Shown here piece by piece: positions 19,173-35,200 of a DNA stretch of 64,000 nt; the stretch's first letter is position 1; each line of letters begins with the position of its first letter. This DNA is from Capitulum mitella. Its lineage: Eukaryota > Arthropoda > Thecostraca > Pollicipedomorpha > Pollicipedidae. The notes beneath the pieces were generated by a model, which ran no database searches, was not told the DNA's origin, and worked only from the letters and a program-made list of their open reading frames with translations. The stretch is from positions 32,510,291 through 32,574,290 of the forward strand of contig CP099840.1 of NCBI GenBank assembly GCA_030062745.1. Direction: 5' to 3'. The position numbers and the translations under genes were made by a program.

Positions 19173-19655
19173 GGTAATCCTTACCGATCGCACACCATGC
19201 GCAGAGTCGAGGGTAAGGTTAACGCGCGAGTGTAGTTTCCCGATTTCGCCACCAGGGTGAAATTCGTTCGTTTTCTCGTCGCTAGGAAGAGTACGTAAAA
19301 ATACTGACATTCGCAAGGATAGTTCCGCTCAAGAACCAATGGTATGATAACCAATAGTTCGATTCGGCTGATTCGAACGCCAGTTGATAGCACCGAATGT
19401 TTCGTTTCTGTGACTTACACACTTTTTACTTTTGACCCGCTGATGACGTCACAGGTGAGGTCAATCACGAAAAAAGGACCACTTTCTCTAGAATTGCCGT
19501 ACCAAGATGGAAAGCAGATGAATTCGTTCAAACCTAACCTAACCTAACCTAACCTAACCTAACGAATATTACCCTGGTGGCGAAATCGGAAACTACACTC
19601 GCGCGTTAACCTTACCCTCGACTCTGCGCATGGTGTGCGATCGGTAAGGATTACC
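19173..19655. mobile_element. 483-bp MITE with 95-bp terminal inverted repeats and internal telomere-like repeats
   Basis: The arms 19173-19267 and 19561-19655 are almost perfect inverted copies, differing at only a few bases. The ends read GGTAATCC ... GGATTACC. The flanking 8-mers are GGGATGTG (19165-19172) and TGGATGTG (19656-19663), an 8-bp target-site duplication with one mismatch, as made by hAT and some related transposases. There is no coding capacity; chance frames occur at 19181-19393 and 19344-19547. The right end of the core is a CCTAA array. Confidence 0.88.
19531..19562 (-). repeat. (CCTAA)n telomere-type array within the MITE
   Basis: Six uninterrupted AACCT/CCTAA units lie just inside the right arm of the MITE. 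TTAGG is the usual arthropod telomere repeat. Confidence 0.9.
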
Positions 19656-19663
19656 TGGATGTG

Positions 19664-21590
19664 CAGCTCCCAGGAACCTGATATGCACATATGAAGGTAA
19701 CGTAAGCTGTATCTTCAAAACAATACGTCAACTCTCCCCATCAAGTCTGCATCCCCACTACAGCTGGCATGCTCAGCTTTCCAATGTCTAAATCTTTATG
19801 TAGTTACCACTGACCTCATCAGTAACATCCCCTCCTCCCTCTTTGATACTTCTGTCCTGCCTACTGCATGAAACACCAACCACACGGCTCGAAAGTCATT
19901 TTACATCTTGTTGCCAGATAATACGCACCAAGCTCGCCACAATTTCAAGGCAACAACTTTTGCTTTGATCGTCATTTGCCGGAGCTGCTAACGACTACCA
20001 AGAGCGTATGAAACGAAAAATCGATCTTGTTTAAAGACATCAATATCTGTTTCAGTTACATTTTGATCATTCAGCTCGTGCTCTAAGACATTTTAAGACG
20101 TCTGAGTATTTGCCTCCGGAGAGTGTTTCTTAAATGAACGCAGTGTTATAGGAATGTAGGAGCATCCAAAAAGTGGGGGAGGGGAAATGTTTTTTTCCAT
20201 AGCACTAATGTCAGTTCACAAAAAAGTGGGCTCATGGCCCATGCCAGTCCTCCTCCCTGTTGTTCTGCTTGCTTTGAATATGTAGTTAATTTTATCAAAC
20301 GGAATGTACATAACATGGAAATGCCTGGTTTAAGGTTCAAGCAAAGGCTTTTTTGAGACAGGAAGTAATAGTCTCAACTTAACTGATTCAAAAAAATATG
20401 TCCCTAGTTAGTCGTCATTATATGCTTTGGCTTGTCACTATCCGCTCGTGGACGAACGGTCGAACAGAGCCCTCCTATCACCGTCGCTCATTTCTAATGA
20501 CCTTGTGCACTATCGGCCAAATCGCAGCGCGCCGAGCGCGCCATTTCGACGGTAGTGTGTCTTTGTGGGAGTCGCCGCTGGGGGTACGTGCCGGTTGCTT
20601 GCACTTCATGCGGTGTAAATAACTGTCTTGGGAAGGTATTGAGTAAACTTCAGAGCTGCTTTTAGCGTGTTTTGCGTTATTGATCCTATTATAAGGGGAA
20701 ATACGTCGTAACTAATACTGCTTCCGGCGTCGTGCTTATCATTAGAAGTAGGTGAGCTAGTTTTCTTAATGTCTTGTGAGAACCTTTGTGCTAACCCCAG
20801 AATGTTACGAAGAGATGTGAACTTTCTAAAGGTGCTTTACATTACGTTTGTATAGACTGCATGTTTATGCTAAGAAAATGGAACAGTATGTAAAAACAGT
20901 TTTGTAATCAATCCTCAGATTTCTAAACTTTAATTGCAATGTCTACATGCAGAATATAACAAACAGTCTATATGCAGAATATGATAAACAAACTTCCTTC
21001 CATCCCAGTCAGAAAAAGCCATGTGAAAATTATGTGGCCTGATAGTACCAAAATAAGGTTAAGTAATCATCGTAACATTGGACCAAAGAAAGACCGTGTA
21101 ATTTTACTGGTGAGTAATAAAGATCCAGGGGCACATGAACTCCTCCATATTTTGAGAGGCAAAGTGGGCTAAAGGTAAGTTTCTGCCCGACGAAATCGCA
21201 AACAACCCTTTGTATAGTTGCGACCAATGTAAAGAATGTATCATCCTGTTTCTAACCGTACTTTCCACTACTTGATTTTCTAAACAATAACAACAAAATC
21301 ATAACGATAACGTACCTCACAGTAATACCGTGCTGCAGTCGACTGGCGGAGAACAACATTATTCCGTGGCGGAAAATGTAGTGCCGCCAAGGTTAAGGTT
21401 ATTGACATCAAGGACGTGTAGACCCTGCATGCATCTTCAAGCGATTAATGACGTCATATGTAGGAAAATTCTATTCTGTTGCCACAAACTGAACTTGGAG
21501 GAACTGCTGAGTTATTACGCCATTATATTATTGTATTAGATAATTGTTGGGATGTCTGATATCAGTATTATTACATTATGACATTTAATA
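19664..21590. other. No gene recognised
   Basis: AT-rich sequence without a recognisable exon on either strand. Small open frames at 20398-20622 and 20972-21172 match no family I know and lack clear splice context. Confidence 0.4.
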
Positions 21591-21593
21591 CTC

Positions 21594-21985
21594 GTTAGAT
21601 TGGGTTGCTAGGTTGGGTTGTGCTGGGCTAGATTAGATCAGGTTAGGTTAGGTTAGGTTGGCTAGGTTGTTGGTTGTTTGCTGGGCTAGATTAAATCAGG
21701 TTAGGTTAGGTTAGGTTAGGCTAGGTTAGGTTAGGTTAGGTTACTATGTTAGGCTAGGGTAAATTTTTATTTATTGTTTATTTCACTTCCTAATATTTTC
21801 CAGTTTTGTTCCGTGATTTTTTGTGCTGGGCTACGTTAGGTTAGGTTAGGTTAGGTTAGGCCAGGCTAGGCTAGGCTAGGTTAGGTTAGGTTAGGTTAGG
21901 TTAGGTTAGGTTAGGTTTGGTTACTATGTTAGGCTAGGGTAAATTTTTATTTATTGTTTTATTTCACTTCCTAATATTTTCCAGT
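21594..21985 (+). repeat. Interstitial TTAGG/GGTTA arrays with a duplicated spacer
   Basis: GGTTA-type repeats, mixed with GGCTA variants, run from about 21594 to 21744 and again from 21831 to 21925. Each array is followed by the same unique block of about 85 bases (ACTATGTTAGGCTAGGG ... TTCCGTGATTTTTT, at about 21742-21822 and 21922-22003). Array plus spacer has therefore been duplicated head to tail. Confidence 0.85.
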
Positions 21986-22102
21986 TTTGTTCCGTGATTT
22001 TTTTCAGATATTTTATTTCACTGCTTTTTGTTTTTTTTTTTGTATTTTTCAAATTGCAACTGCGCTTTGCCATCTTTGTAATATTTTTAATTTTTTACTA
22101 TT

Positions 22103-22106
22103 ATTG

Positions 22107-22139
<33 letters not shown>

Positions 22140-22160
22140 ATTATTATTACTATTATTATT
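22103..22160. repeat. (TTA)n microsatellite
   Basis: About fifteen ATT/TTA units with slight interruptions, next to the duplicated telomere-type block. Confidence 0.9.
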
Positions 22161-22199
22161 TTTACAACGGTCAACTTTTTTATTTTCAAGATAATTTAT

Positions 22200-24004
22200 A
22201 TCGCATTAGTTATTCCCCCAAAACTTTTTTATTACTCTTGATTGAACCTTGAGTCCGACCGACGACCAATCAGCGTCGAGATCTCACGTAAACAAACTAT
22301 TTAACGCAGAAACATCAAAAATCCCTATGCCAGCGTCTGGCGGTTAGCATGCCAGTGACGACGCAATCTGTTTCGGGGGAAATAATGTGTGTTTCAGGTT
22401 TTTTCGGCTGAAATCGGAAGTAATACTTATCAATATTGCATTTGAAACGCCATGCAACCACTACTACGATTATTTTCCGTGGAAGTCAGCGCTCGGGCTG
22501 AATCTTACTGTTACTGTTGACCGCAAAGTGGTATTTTGGGTCAGTTCTTTCCAGTCATTGCTCATAGGGCCAATTGCAAATTTTGAAAATGTTAGTGGCA
22601 GCTGTCCCCAGCCCTCCCCCTTACTACCTGCACCCTTGTATGGAAGTGCAGAGTACAGCTACATGTGTTCAGGACTAGGACATCTGTCCATTCAGTATGA
22701 AGCTTTCCTTGTTATGATATGTGATGTAACAAAGTCAATGTGTAAAAAGTAGAAAAGGCAGCACTTGGGAGTCACTAAGTTATGAAACTAGCAGCTGACC
22801 TGCAAAAGGGCCCATGAGATCTATTAAATGGTCATTGAGCCATAAAAGCGAGTTCCTGATTTGTTGACAAGGTTGCTAAGTTTTTAAACCTGTGCTGAGC
22901 TTTAGAAAATACTCCTAAACCCTTGAACTAGCACCAAACATTCCAGAAACTTACCATACTCGTAAAGAACCTTGAAGCTCTGAAAACAATTTCTTTGCTT
23001 TCAAAAAGGCCCAAAATGTCTCACACCAAATCTGCCAGTTTTTGTACTTTACTTCCAGCTTGAATGAAAATACATTTGGTCACACTTGTTGTGTACCTTG
23101 CCTTATCTTGCCTATGGCTGTCTGGAATTCTAAAGGCTACTAAGCCTGTTGGTCCCTCTCATGTCAGGCTTGTCATGCATTACTGGCATTGCTGTTAATG
23201 TGTGGTGCTGTACATGTGCTGTTCACAATGGTTGTTAGGTCTGGATTTCAATGTCATGACTGTGTCAGCTGCCACATTGTCAGCTGGCAGGGGATTAACT
23301 TTACATTGTTGGAGGAGAATTTCATAGGAATCCCATTCCAGATATTGCTGATTCTGAAGCAATGTTAATACACTGTATGCTTCATTTGCTGCATTATTAG
23401 TTTTATAGATTTGTGAGAGGTTTTAGGATTCTTCTCCTGTATGATAAGGCATTTGTGTGAATGCATCTTTGTGCCCCAACAAACCAGCTGGTACAACAAA
23501 ATATTTTTTTGTTCATTTAGTTCATGGAGTATGTGTTGAGTTTGTAGTGATGCTGTTACATTCCACTGTGTTGAACAAAATTAGGATCTCACTGTTTATG
23601 GTATACTAGTGTATGATGGTATACCATACACTAGTTTACTGGTGCATAGTATACCATCATATGGTGTTGCTGTTAAATTCTGCTGTATTGAACAGTAATT
23701 TATTTGGATCATAGCTGTTTATGGTAAACTGGTATATGGTAGTATACATAGGATATCAGCCATGTATTGCATTAGTGTTTTCAGGATTTAATGTATTGCA
23801 TTCTCCTGTGGTAAGAGTTGTGAATGGTTAGGACATGAAATGGCCCAGGTGGTTGAAATATACAGTAAGTAGTATATAGTATGACTGTAGTATAACTATA
23901 GTAAACAGTTAATAGTATATGGTAAATAGGCAGATATATGAGATATATGATCAGCCAACCTTTTCAGGATCTGCTGTGGTAAACAAGACTGTCGTGGAAC
24001 CAAC
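22200..24004. other. AT-rich upstream region of Caf1-55
   Basis: No exon recognised. It contains a perfect GGTATACC palindrome nested inside ACTAGTGTAT ... ATACACTAGT arms at about 23608-23638. Relics of ~28-bp repeats lie at 22790-23000. The promoter of the gene starting at 24005 should be here, but no clear core element stands out. Confidence 0.4.
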
Positions 24005-29083
<5,079 letters not shown>

Positions 29084-32032
29084 CTACACCACGTGGTCGT
29101 CGTGGCCGCGGGCGGCCTCGGCGGCGGCGGTCGGGCCGGCGCCGTTCTCGCGGCTGATGAGGTTGAGCTTCTCGGAGGCGTGGCGGCGGCGCGCCGCGCT
29201 CGGCTTCAGGCGGCGCCCCTTGTGCGGCAGCGCGTACCGCAGCCGCTCCCAGAACCGGGCGTCGCCCCACTTCAGGTACGTGTTGGTGGTGATGTAGAGG
29301 CGCAGCTCCGGGTCCATAGCGGCCGGGTCCGGCAGCTCGCCGTACACCACCAGGATGATGCGGTTGCGCTTGTCGCTGAGCGCCTGCTTGTGCGCGGTCA
29401 GGAACTCCATGCGGCCCCACTCGCTCTGGATGAAGTTCTGCGACATGACGACGATGACGCGGCGCGAGTCCTGCACGGAGCGGTGGATCTGCTCGGTGAT
29501 CCACTCGCCGGCCAGCCAGTCGCGGAAGTGCAGGCACAGCGAGTACTTGGGCTCGCCGCGCTCCAGCTGCGGCACCAGCTGCTCCACAACGAACTGCTCG
29601 TCCAGGTGCGAGTAGCTGACAAACGCGTCGTACTTCTTGTCGGCGTCCAGCTCCTCCTCGGTGACCAGCCACAGGCAGAGGTTGTGGTCGTACAGCCACA
29701 CCTTCAGCAGCTCGCCGTGGCGGTGGTAGACGTACAGGGCGATCAGCAGCAGCAGCAGGACCACCAGCGCCGCCACGCACACACCCACGATGACGGCCGT
29801 GTGCGAGGGACACAGCTGCTCGGGCTTCAGCTGGAGCAGCGCCTGTTTGCCGCCGGCGCAGCGCATCTGGTCGGCGTCCATGATGCGCCGCCTGTCGCTG
29901 CTGGCCTGCAGCTGCAGGAACTGCATCAGTGGTAACAGCGCGCAGTCGCACAGGAACGGGTTGTGACCGAGCCAGAGCTGCGTGTCGTCGCTCTCGGGCC
30001 GGTCGAGCAGCTCGAGGAACTCGCGTGGCACCGTCGAGACGTTGTTGTGCCGCAGCGAGAGCCGCCGCAGCCCCGGCGGCAGCAGCTCGGCTGACAGCTC
30101 GCCGATGGCGTTGTGGTCCAGGAGGAGGTCGGCCACCGGTGCTGGACCCCACGTCACGTTGCCGAGCCGCCGCAGGCCAGCCCGCTCCAGGTTCAGGCTC
30201 AGCTGGTAGTCCGGCAGGCCGTCGAGCGGGGGCAGCGGCTGGCGCGGCAGGGCGGCGCACGTCGCGACGACGGCGCGCCGCGCCGGCTGCACGTCGCAAC
30301 GGCAGCCGTCCGGACAGCCGCCGGGCAGCGGGCAGGTGAACAGGTCGGCCGACAGCTCGGCCAGCGGCCGGCCGGCCAGAGCCGGCGGCCGCGCGCACCG
30401 CAGGCCAGCCGTCTCCAGCCGGCTGGGGCCCGGCGGCGCCTCCTCCCGCTCCGTGTACCGCTTCAGCCAGTACAGCCGACAGTCGCAGCTGAGCGGGTTG
30501 TCGCCGATGTGTATGCGGTTTGGGGGGCTGCGCCGCCGCCCGGACAGCTCCGGCAGCGGCGCCACCGTTGAGATGTTGTTGTGCTGCAGGTAGATGTCGG
30601 CGTCGTCGCACAGGAAATTCAGGTCCGACACGGACAGGGAGTGCAGCTGGTTGTGCCGCAAGTCCAGCACCTTCAGCTTCAGCAGGCTCAGACGCAGTTC
30701 CTCCGGCAGCTGCCGGATCTGGTTGCGGTCGAGACGGAGCTCGCGAAGCCCGCTGACCGCCAGGAAGGCGGACTCATGGTCGTCCAGCCGCAAGCTGTTG
30801 TTGGAAAGGTCCAGCACTCGCAGACTCTCTCCCAGCCCCACGAACGTCCACCTGTCGACGGCCGTGAGGCGGTTGCCCTGCAGAAACAGACGCTCCAGCC
30901 GCGACGCGTGCGCGAACATCTCACCAGGCAGGCCGGTCAGGTTGTTGTGGTTCAGGCGCAGGGTGTCCAGGCTGACGAGGCCCTTCAGCACGCGGCCCGG
31001 CAGCTGGCGGAGCCTGTTGTGGCCCAGGTCCAGGTTCTGGAGGCTCGTCAGATTGGAGAAGACGTCTTCAGCCAGTTCGGACAGGCGGTTCCCACCCAGC
31101 GTCAGGTTCCTGAGGCCGCTCAGGCCGCTGAAAACCCCAGCGGGCAGCTGCCGCAGCCGCAGCCGGTCCAGACTGAGCAGCTCCAGCTGGTCTAGACCGC
31201 GCAGCAGGCCGGCCGGCAGCGACCGGAACGGGTTGTCTTGCAGCTTCAGCACCTCGAGGTTCGGCAGCGGCTCGAAAAGGTCGGCCGGCAGCGTCTCCAA
31301 CTTGTTCCTGTACAGGTACAGCTGCCGCAGCCGCGCCAGGTCCCGGAAGTGCTCCCTGGTGAGCGAGCGCAGTTCGCTGCGGCCCAGCACCAGCGTGGAG
31401 AGCTCCGGCAGCCCGTGCAGCAGGCGCGGCGGCAGCTCGCCGGCGTTCACGTCGTGCACGACGAGCCGGCGCAGCCGCGGCGTGTGCTGGAACAGCCGCT
31501 CCGGCAGCCGGACGTCCGTGTTCATGATGGTGAAGTTGTACAGGCCGCCGGCCGACCGGAGCACGTCGTCGCTCAGCTCGACGTGCGACAGGCTGTCCAG
31601 CCGCAGCGACGCCACGTCCAGGCCGGCCAGGAAGTCGGCCGGCATTGTTTCGTTGAGCACGCTGTGCGACTGCACGCTGGCGCGCTGCACGCCCGTGACG
31701 CCCAGCTGCCGGAGGAAGTCGACCAGCCGGCCGGCCGGCAGCGGGCACAGGCTGAGAACCACGTCGCGCACGGCGCCCAGCGTCAGGCTGAGCGCCGCCA
31801 GCTCCTGGTAGTCGTCGCGGCGCGCCTGCAGCGGATCGCACCACATCACCAGCGACGAGTGGTGCGCGCCGACGGCGGCCGCGTACGACAGGCGCAGTAG
31901 CAGCACCTCCTCGCGGTAGCAAAACACCCGCAACGAGCCGGCGGCCAGTGACTCGCGCTGGCAGCGCGGCGGCCGCTCCGCCGCCGTCGCCGCGGCCAGC
32001 GCCAGCACCGCGCACAGCCAGCGCAGCAGCAT
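29084..32032 (-). CDS. Toll: Toll-like receptor (protostome Toll), single exon, 982 residues
   Basis: Type I membrane receptor for innate immunity and/or patterning; signals through MyD88-type adaptors to NF-kB. The start (32032) was chosen because it begins a clean signal peptide (MLLRWLCAVLALAAATAA). Many leucine-rich repeats follow (LxxLxLxxNxL pattern). Next comes a cysteine-rich C-flank (NPLSCDCRLYWLKRY), then an N-flank cysteine cluster (CPDGCRCDV), two or three more repeats and a second C-flank (NPFLCDCALL). The membrane helix is at about 745-768 and the TIR domain at about 800-934 (YDAFVSYSH, LCLHFRDWLAGEWI, SQNFIQSEWGRMEF, then FWERLRYALP). Two cysteine clusters in the ectodomain are the Drosophila Toll-1 architecture, not the vertebrate one. 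A basic tail of about 48 residues follows. No intron interrupts it, as in several arthropod Tolls. The orthology group within the Toll family is not resolved, so the symbol is generic. The frame stays open upstream to 32410, which I take as 5' UTR. Confidence 0.95.
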   Translation of the reverse strand: MLLRWLCAVLALAAATAAERPPRCQRESLAAGSLRVFCYREEVLLLRLSYAAAVGAHHSSLVMWCDPLQARRDDYQELAALSLTLGAVRDVVLSLCPLPAGRLVDFLRQLGVTGVQRASVQSHSVLNETMPADFLAGLDVASLRLDSLSHVELSDDVLRSAGGLYNFTIMNTDVRLPERLFQHTPRLRRLVVHDVNAGELPPRLLHGLPELSTLVLGRSELRSLTREHFRDLARLRQLYLYRNKLETLPADLFEPLPNLEVLKLQDNPFRSLPAGLLRGLDQLELLSLDRLRLRQLPAGVFSGLSGLRNLTLGGNRLSELAEDVFSNLTSLQNLDLGHNRLRQLPGRVLKGLVSLDTLRLNHNNLTGLPGEMFAHASRLERLFLQGNRLTAVDRWTFVGLGESLRVLDLSNNSLRLDDHESAFLAVSGLRELRLDRNQIRQLPEELRLSLLKLKVLDLRHNQLHSLSVSDLNFLCDDADIYLQHNNISTVAPLPELSGRRRSPPNRIHIGDNPLSCDCRLYWLKRYTEREEAPPGPSRLETAGLRCARPPALAGRPLAELSADLFTCPLPGGCPDGCRCDVQPARRAVVATCAALPRQPLPPLDGLPDYQLSLNLERAGLRRLGNVTWGPAPVADLLLDHNAIGELSAELLPPGLRRLSLRHNNVSTVPREFLELLDRPESDDTQLWLGHNPFLCDCALLPLMQFLQLQASSDRRRIMDADQMRCAGGKQALLQLKPEQLCPSHTAVIVGVCVAALVVLLLLLIALYVYHRHGELLKVWLYDHNLCLWLVTEEELDADKKYDAFVSYSHLDEQFVVEQLVPQLERGEPKYSLCLHFRDWLAGEWITEQIHRSVQDSRRVIVVMSQNFIQSEWGRMEFLTAHKQALSDKRNRIILVVYGELPDPAAMDPELRLYITTNTYLKWGDARFWERLRYALPHKGRRLKPSAARRRHASEKLNLISRENGAGPTAAAEAARGHDDHVV

Positions 32033-33600
32033 GGCGCCGCGAGGTGCGGAGCTGCGGCCGGACGGCGTCTCGGCCGGAGGGGAGCGCCGCCGCGCCGCCA
32101 GGCCGCCTCTTCGACAGCGGACCAGGACGGCTGCCGCTCGACGGCCTCTGATCTCGAGACACGGACCGGCTCTGCAAGACAAAGGGTCAAACGTTAACGG
32201 ACGGCCGTAACGCGGTGAGTGGGCCGTTTCCATTTCCTCGGTTAGCGTTACGAGCAAAACGACTTCTCCAGCCGGACGAGGAACGGCGGCTGACGATGCC
32301 AGTAAGTGAACTGAAAACCCAGAGCAGCTTCGCGGCAATGAAAGGTCGGAAACTGACGCCCACGGACGATGGGGTGGCGCATTTGAATTCAGCTCCTGTT
32401 CTGAGTGCACGACAGTGACTGATCACCAATTCAGGTCATCTGAAGTATGGGCTAAGACATCACTTAAGCCTCGCAGGAGCCAAAATTATCAGAACTGAAC
32501 ATTCGCACAAGTTCATACCACGAACAAAGGTTGTCAACTCATAGTTCGTCAGCAGAAGCTTGCCTCCCTCACGATAAGGAAAACGGGAAAATACCTATGC
32601 ATTAATCCGCGTTTTACGTAAGATATGCCTACTTTCCTTATTCCTTGCAACCTTTTAACCACTCCCCATCACAGCTAATTCGTTGTGGTATCGCTGGTAG
32701 AAACATGACACGGAGACGTAGATTACCCTGAAGTCCTCGACATTACCCTTTCGACATTGGCGTTAGGGTCGCCTTCTGTCAAGGTGACCAGAACGTGTCA
32801 GACTGACCCTGACCTATCAGCGCGACCCTGACCTGGTAGTGTGACCATCGCCGGTCAGTCCGGATCCGGCTTGATCGTGATCTGTTAGTCTGAACCGGTC
32901 CTGCCAGGCTGACAGGCCAACTATGGGCGTGGTCTCCGTTTTGAGCGAATCGACTTGCCAAAATACACAGTGCAGCCAGGTGTCCGGCGCCGTCTCACGC
33001 TACATTCTGCTGCCCCTGCTTTCAACCTGGACATATCTAAGCCTGTCACGTCCAGACGTTCATGCTGGTGAGAACCGTTTTCTAAACACAGTCTCAAGCA
33101 CAAATCACTCATGCCGTCTGCACCTGTGACCTCTGAAATCAGAGCTGTTTCCCTGCCATACCGGGACAGTAAACATTTCGCGCAGCCTTTCTTCGGATAC
33201 CGCTGTATCTAGACAGGAGGTTTGTATATTCCAGCACTATTCCCTGGCGCTAGAAAGCCTTTGCATCACAGCAAGGTCGTCTGAAACAATGCAGCTGTCT
33301 GGAAAGCCCGGCAACCGTCAACGTTGCGGAGCAGCGTTCGAGCGTGCGGTCCTGCACTTTTGTGGTCGGTAGCAAAGCCGACACCGGGCCCCCGGCCCGA
33401 CGACGAGTGTACGCTACAGCGGCGAGGGAAAGGGGCTGGATGAGAGGTCAGACTAAGGGGCCGGGGCCCACCGGTCCCACCTGAAGAGCCCAGACATCAC
33501 ATTCTGGGCAGAGCCCCGGTGGCCGGTGCTTGGGTCAGTAGTAACGGCATTGGGAAGCGCATGGAATCTGGTGACGTTTTCTGGAGCTGCGTGAAAAGGC
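32033..33600. other. Upstream region of Toll, no other gene seen
   Basis: GC-rich to about 32210, which would hold the Toll 5' UTR and promoter, then average composition. At 32775-32850 the phrase GACCCTGACCT recurs, a short degenerate repeat. No TATA box or NF-kB-type site was convincing by eye. Confidence 0.35.
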
Positions 33601-33629
33601 CTGGCGGCGAAATATATCACGATGGGCAG

Positions 33630-33895
33630 GTATGTAGCCATAATTTTCCTGCAGGGGGAGGGCAAATGTCAAATTTTGCCACGTGCCACTGGCATATGAC
33701 GAAATTTATAGGAAAAACAGCAATCCTATGAAAATGGCATCATATGTATTGCACAGGAAAACATGTAATGCTAGCTTTTGCAGCATACACATGACCATTA
33801 TTCCGTATTCCCGCGAAATCGCTAAATATCTAGCGGAGGCCGCATGGATCGGGGGCATGGCCCTAATGGCCCTCCCCCTTGGCTATGTCTCTGAC
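33630..33895 (-). mobile_element. MITE, family with GTAGCCA ends, copy 1
   Basis: Inverted relative to the copy at 43270-43530. Shared landmarks include GCATATGAC, GGAAAACATGTAATG-like and TTTTGCAGCATACA-like stretches, CCGTATTC.CGCGAAATCGC, and a purine/pyrimidine end of GGGGGCATGGCCC type. Ends resemble GTAGCCA ... TTGGCTA inverted repeats. Non-coding. Confidence 0.7.
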
Positions 33896-34262
33896 AATGT
33901 GGCATTGCCACTAAGAGTGAACACAGTGGATGAAATGACACACTTTGAGCAGCACGCTATTGGATATGAAGGAGCATTTGGAGACTACGCAGTGATATCA
34001 ATCTTACCAGTTTCGAAATGTTTTGCTCGTACTTCACGATTAAACCAGTACCCGCAATGTCTGATTACGATGGAAACGAAATCAGAGGTTTGGATGTGGT
34101 GTTCTCAGCCTTCTAGGCACCTCCATCACACGTGTGGTAAGACGCAAGTCAGATGGCTGTACATACGGGCAAGACGTCAATAACCACCGCCAGTCCTCTG
34201 GTGGTCCGAGCAGTATGTAGTCGCGGCCTTGGTATGAATACATTCCGAGGCGGAGCCAGGCG

Positions 34263-34297
34263 TTTCGTCAGTGCTGTCAACGACAGCACTGACGAAA
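34263..34297. repeat. Perfect 16-bp inverted repeat with 3-nt loop
   Basis: Arms TTTCGTCAGTGCTGTC (34263-34278) and its exact complement (34282-34297) are separated by AAC. The stem is too short for a microRNA precursor. It has no gene context. Confidence 0.85.
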
Positions 34298-34399
34298 GCC
34301 CTGCCTGAACAGCGCTGCCCTGAAAACCCCTGAACAGTCCCTTCAAAAATGCAAGGCACTGGGCCAAGAGTCCAAAGTCAGTGGTGAAATGACTAAACG

Positions 34400-35200
34400 T
34401 CGGTGCTGACGCGAACCCTAACCGGCCCCTTCCACCCTCCAGGCCTGACCACTGCTCCGCTGCTGCGGCAGAAGCGCCGCCCTCGGCCGATGTGGCGGCC
34501 AGCATACGATCGGCGGCGATCTGGCGACCGCACATCCGGCGGAGACCAGATCCGGCTCTCGAGCCTCTGGCTCCCGCCGGGGCTGCAGGCGACGGAGACC
34601 GGCGCCAGACGAACGGCCGCGCCAGCAGACAGGTCGGTGCCGAGGCGGACGCCGTGCCAGCGACGCCGGCGGCCCTGAGCAGGGTCGTCCGCGGCGGCGG
34701 CGGCGGCCCCGCCGGCTGTCGGCGCCAGTTTCGGCGGGCGCCGCCCGGCCGGCCCGCCACCGTGTCGGCGTTTACGACCGGCAGGCGGACCGAAACGGGT
34801 GGGCCGCCCGATGACGCGTCGCCGCGGCCGTGACGGTCGAGCCCCGGCCCGGGCGGCGCCGACCGGACGTCACGACGGCCGCCGCCAGTCCGTGACCCGC
34901 CGCCGTCTGGTCCGCCGGCCGGGCTCTGACGCCAATGTCCGGACCGCAGGCCGGAGGGCGTGGCCGTGACGGCCCGGGCCCAGTCCGCCGTCGTCTGCGG
35001 CCGTCCCAGCTGCCACCGGTCGGCCGTCTGCCGCCGGCGCCTGCGTCACGGCGGCCAGCCGCGCCGCTCCCGGGCGATAAACAGACTCGGACGCCCGGCG
35101 CAGCGCGGAATGCCGCCTTCGGCAATGAGCGTTTCGTGCAGGCAGGAGCGTGGAAAGTCACTTGGGGCAACGACGTTGGCGACCTGCGACGGCGAGACCA
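34400..35200. other. CpG-rich block, function unknown
   Basis: Very GC-rich with frequent CpG, like the exons and promoters of this genome, but no frame matches a family. It could be an unrecognised promoter or 5' exon. Similar GC blocks lie at about 39800-40160 and 45130-45420. Confidence 0.3.

Noticed and set aside
30594-31811. 405-codon plus-strand frame opposite Toll
   Set aside because: Serine/arginine-rich antisense shadow of leucine-rich repeat codons; no domain or splice logic.
34149-34760. 203-codon minus-strand frame
   Set aside because: Alanine/arginine/glycine-rich chance frame in a CpG-rich block; no motif or conserved pattern.
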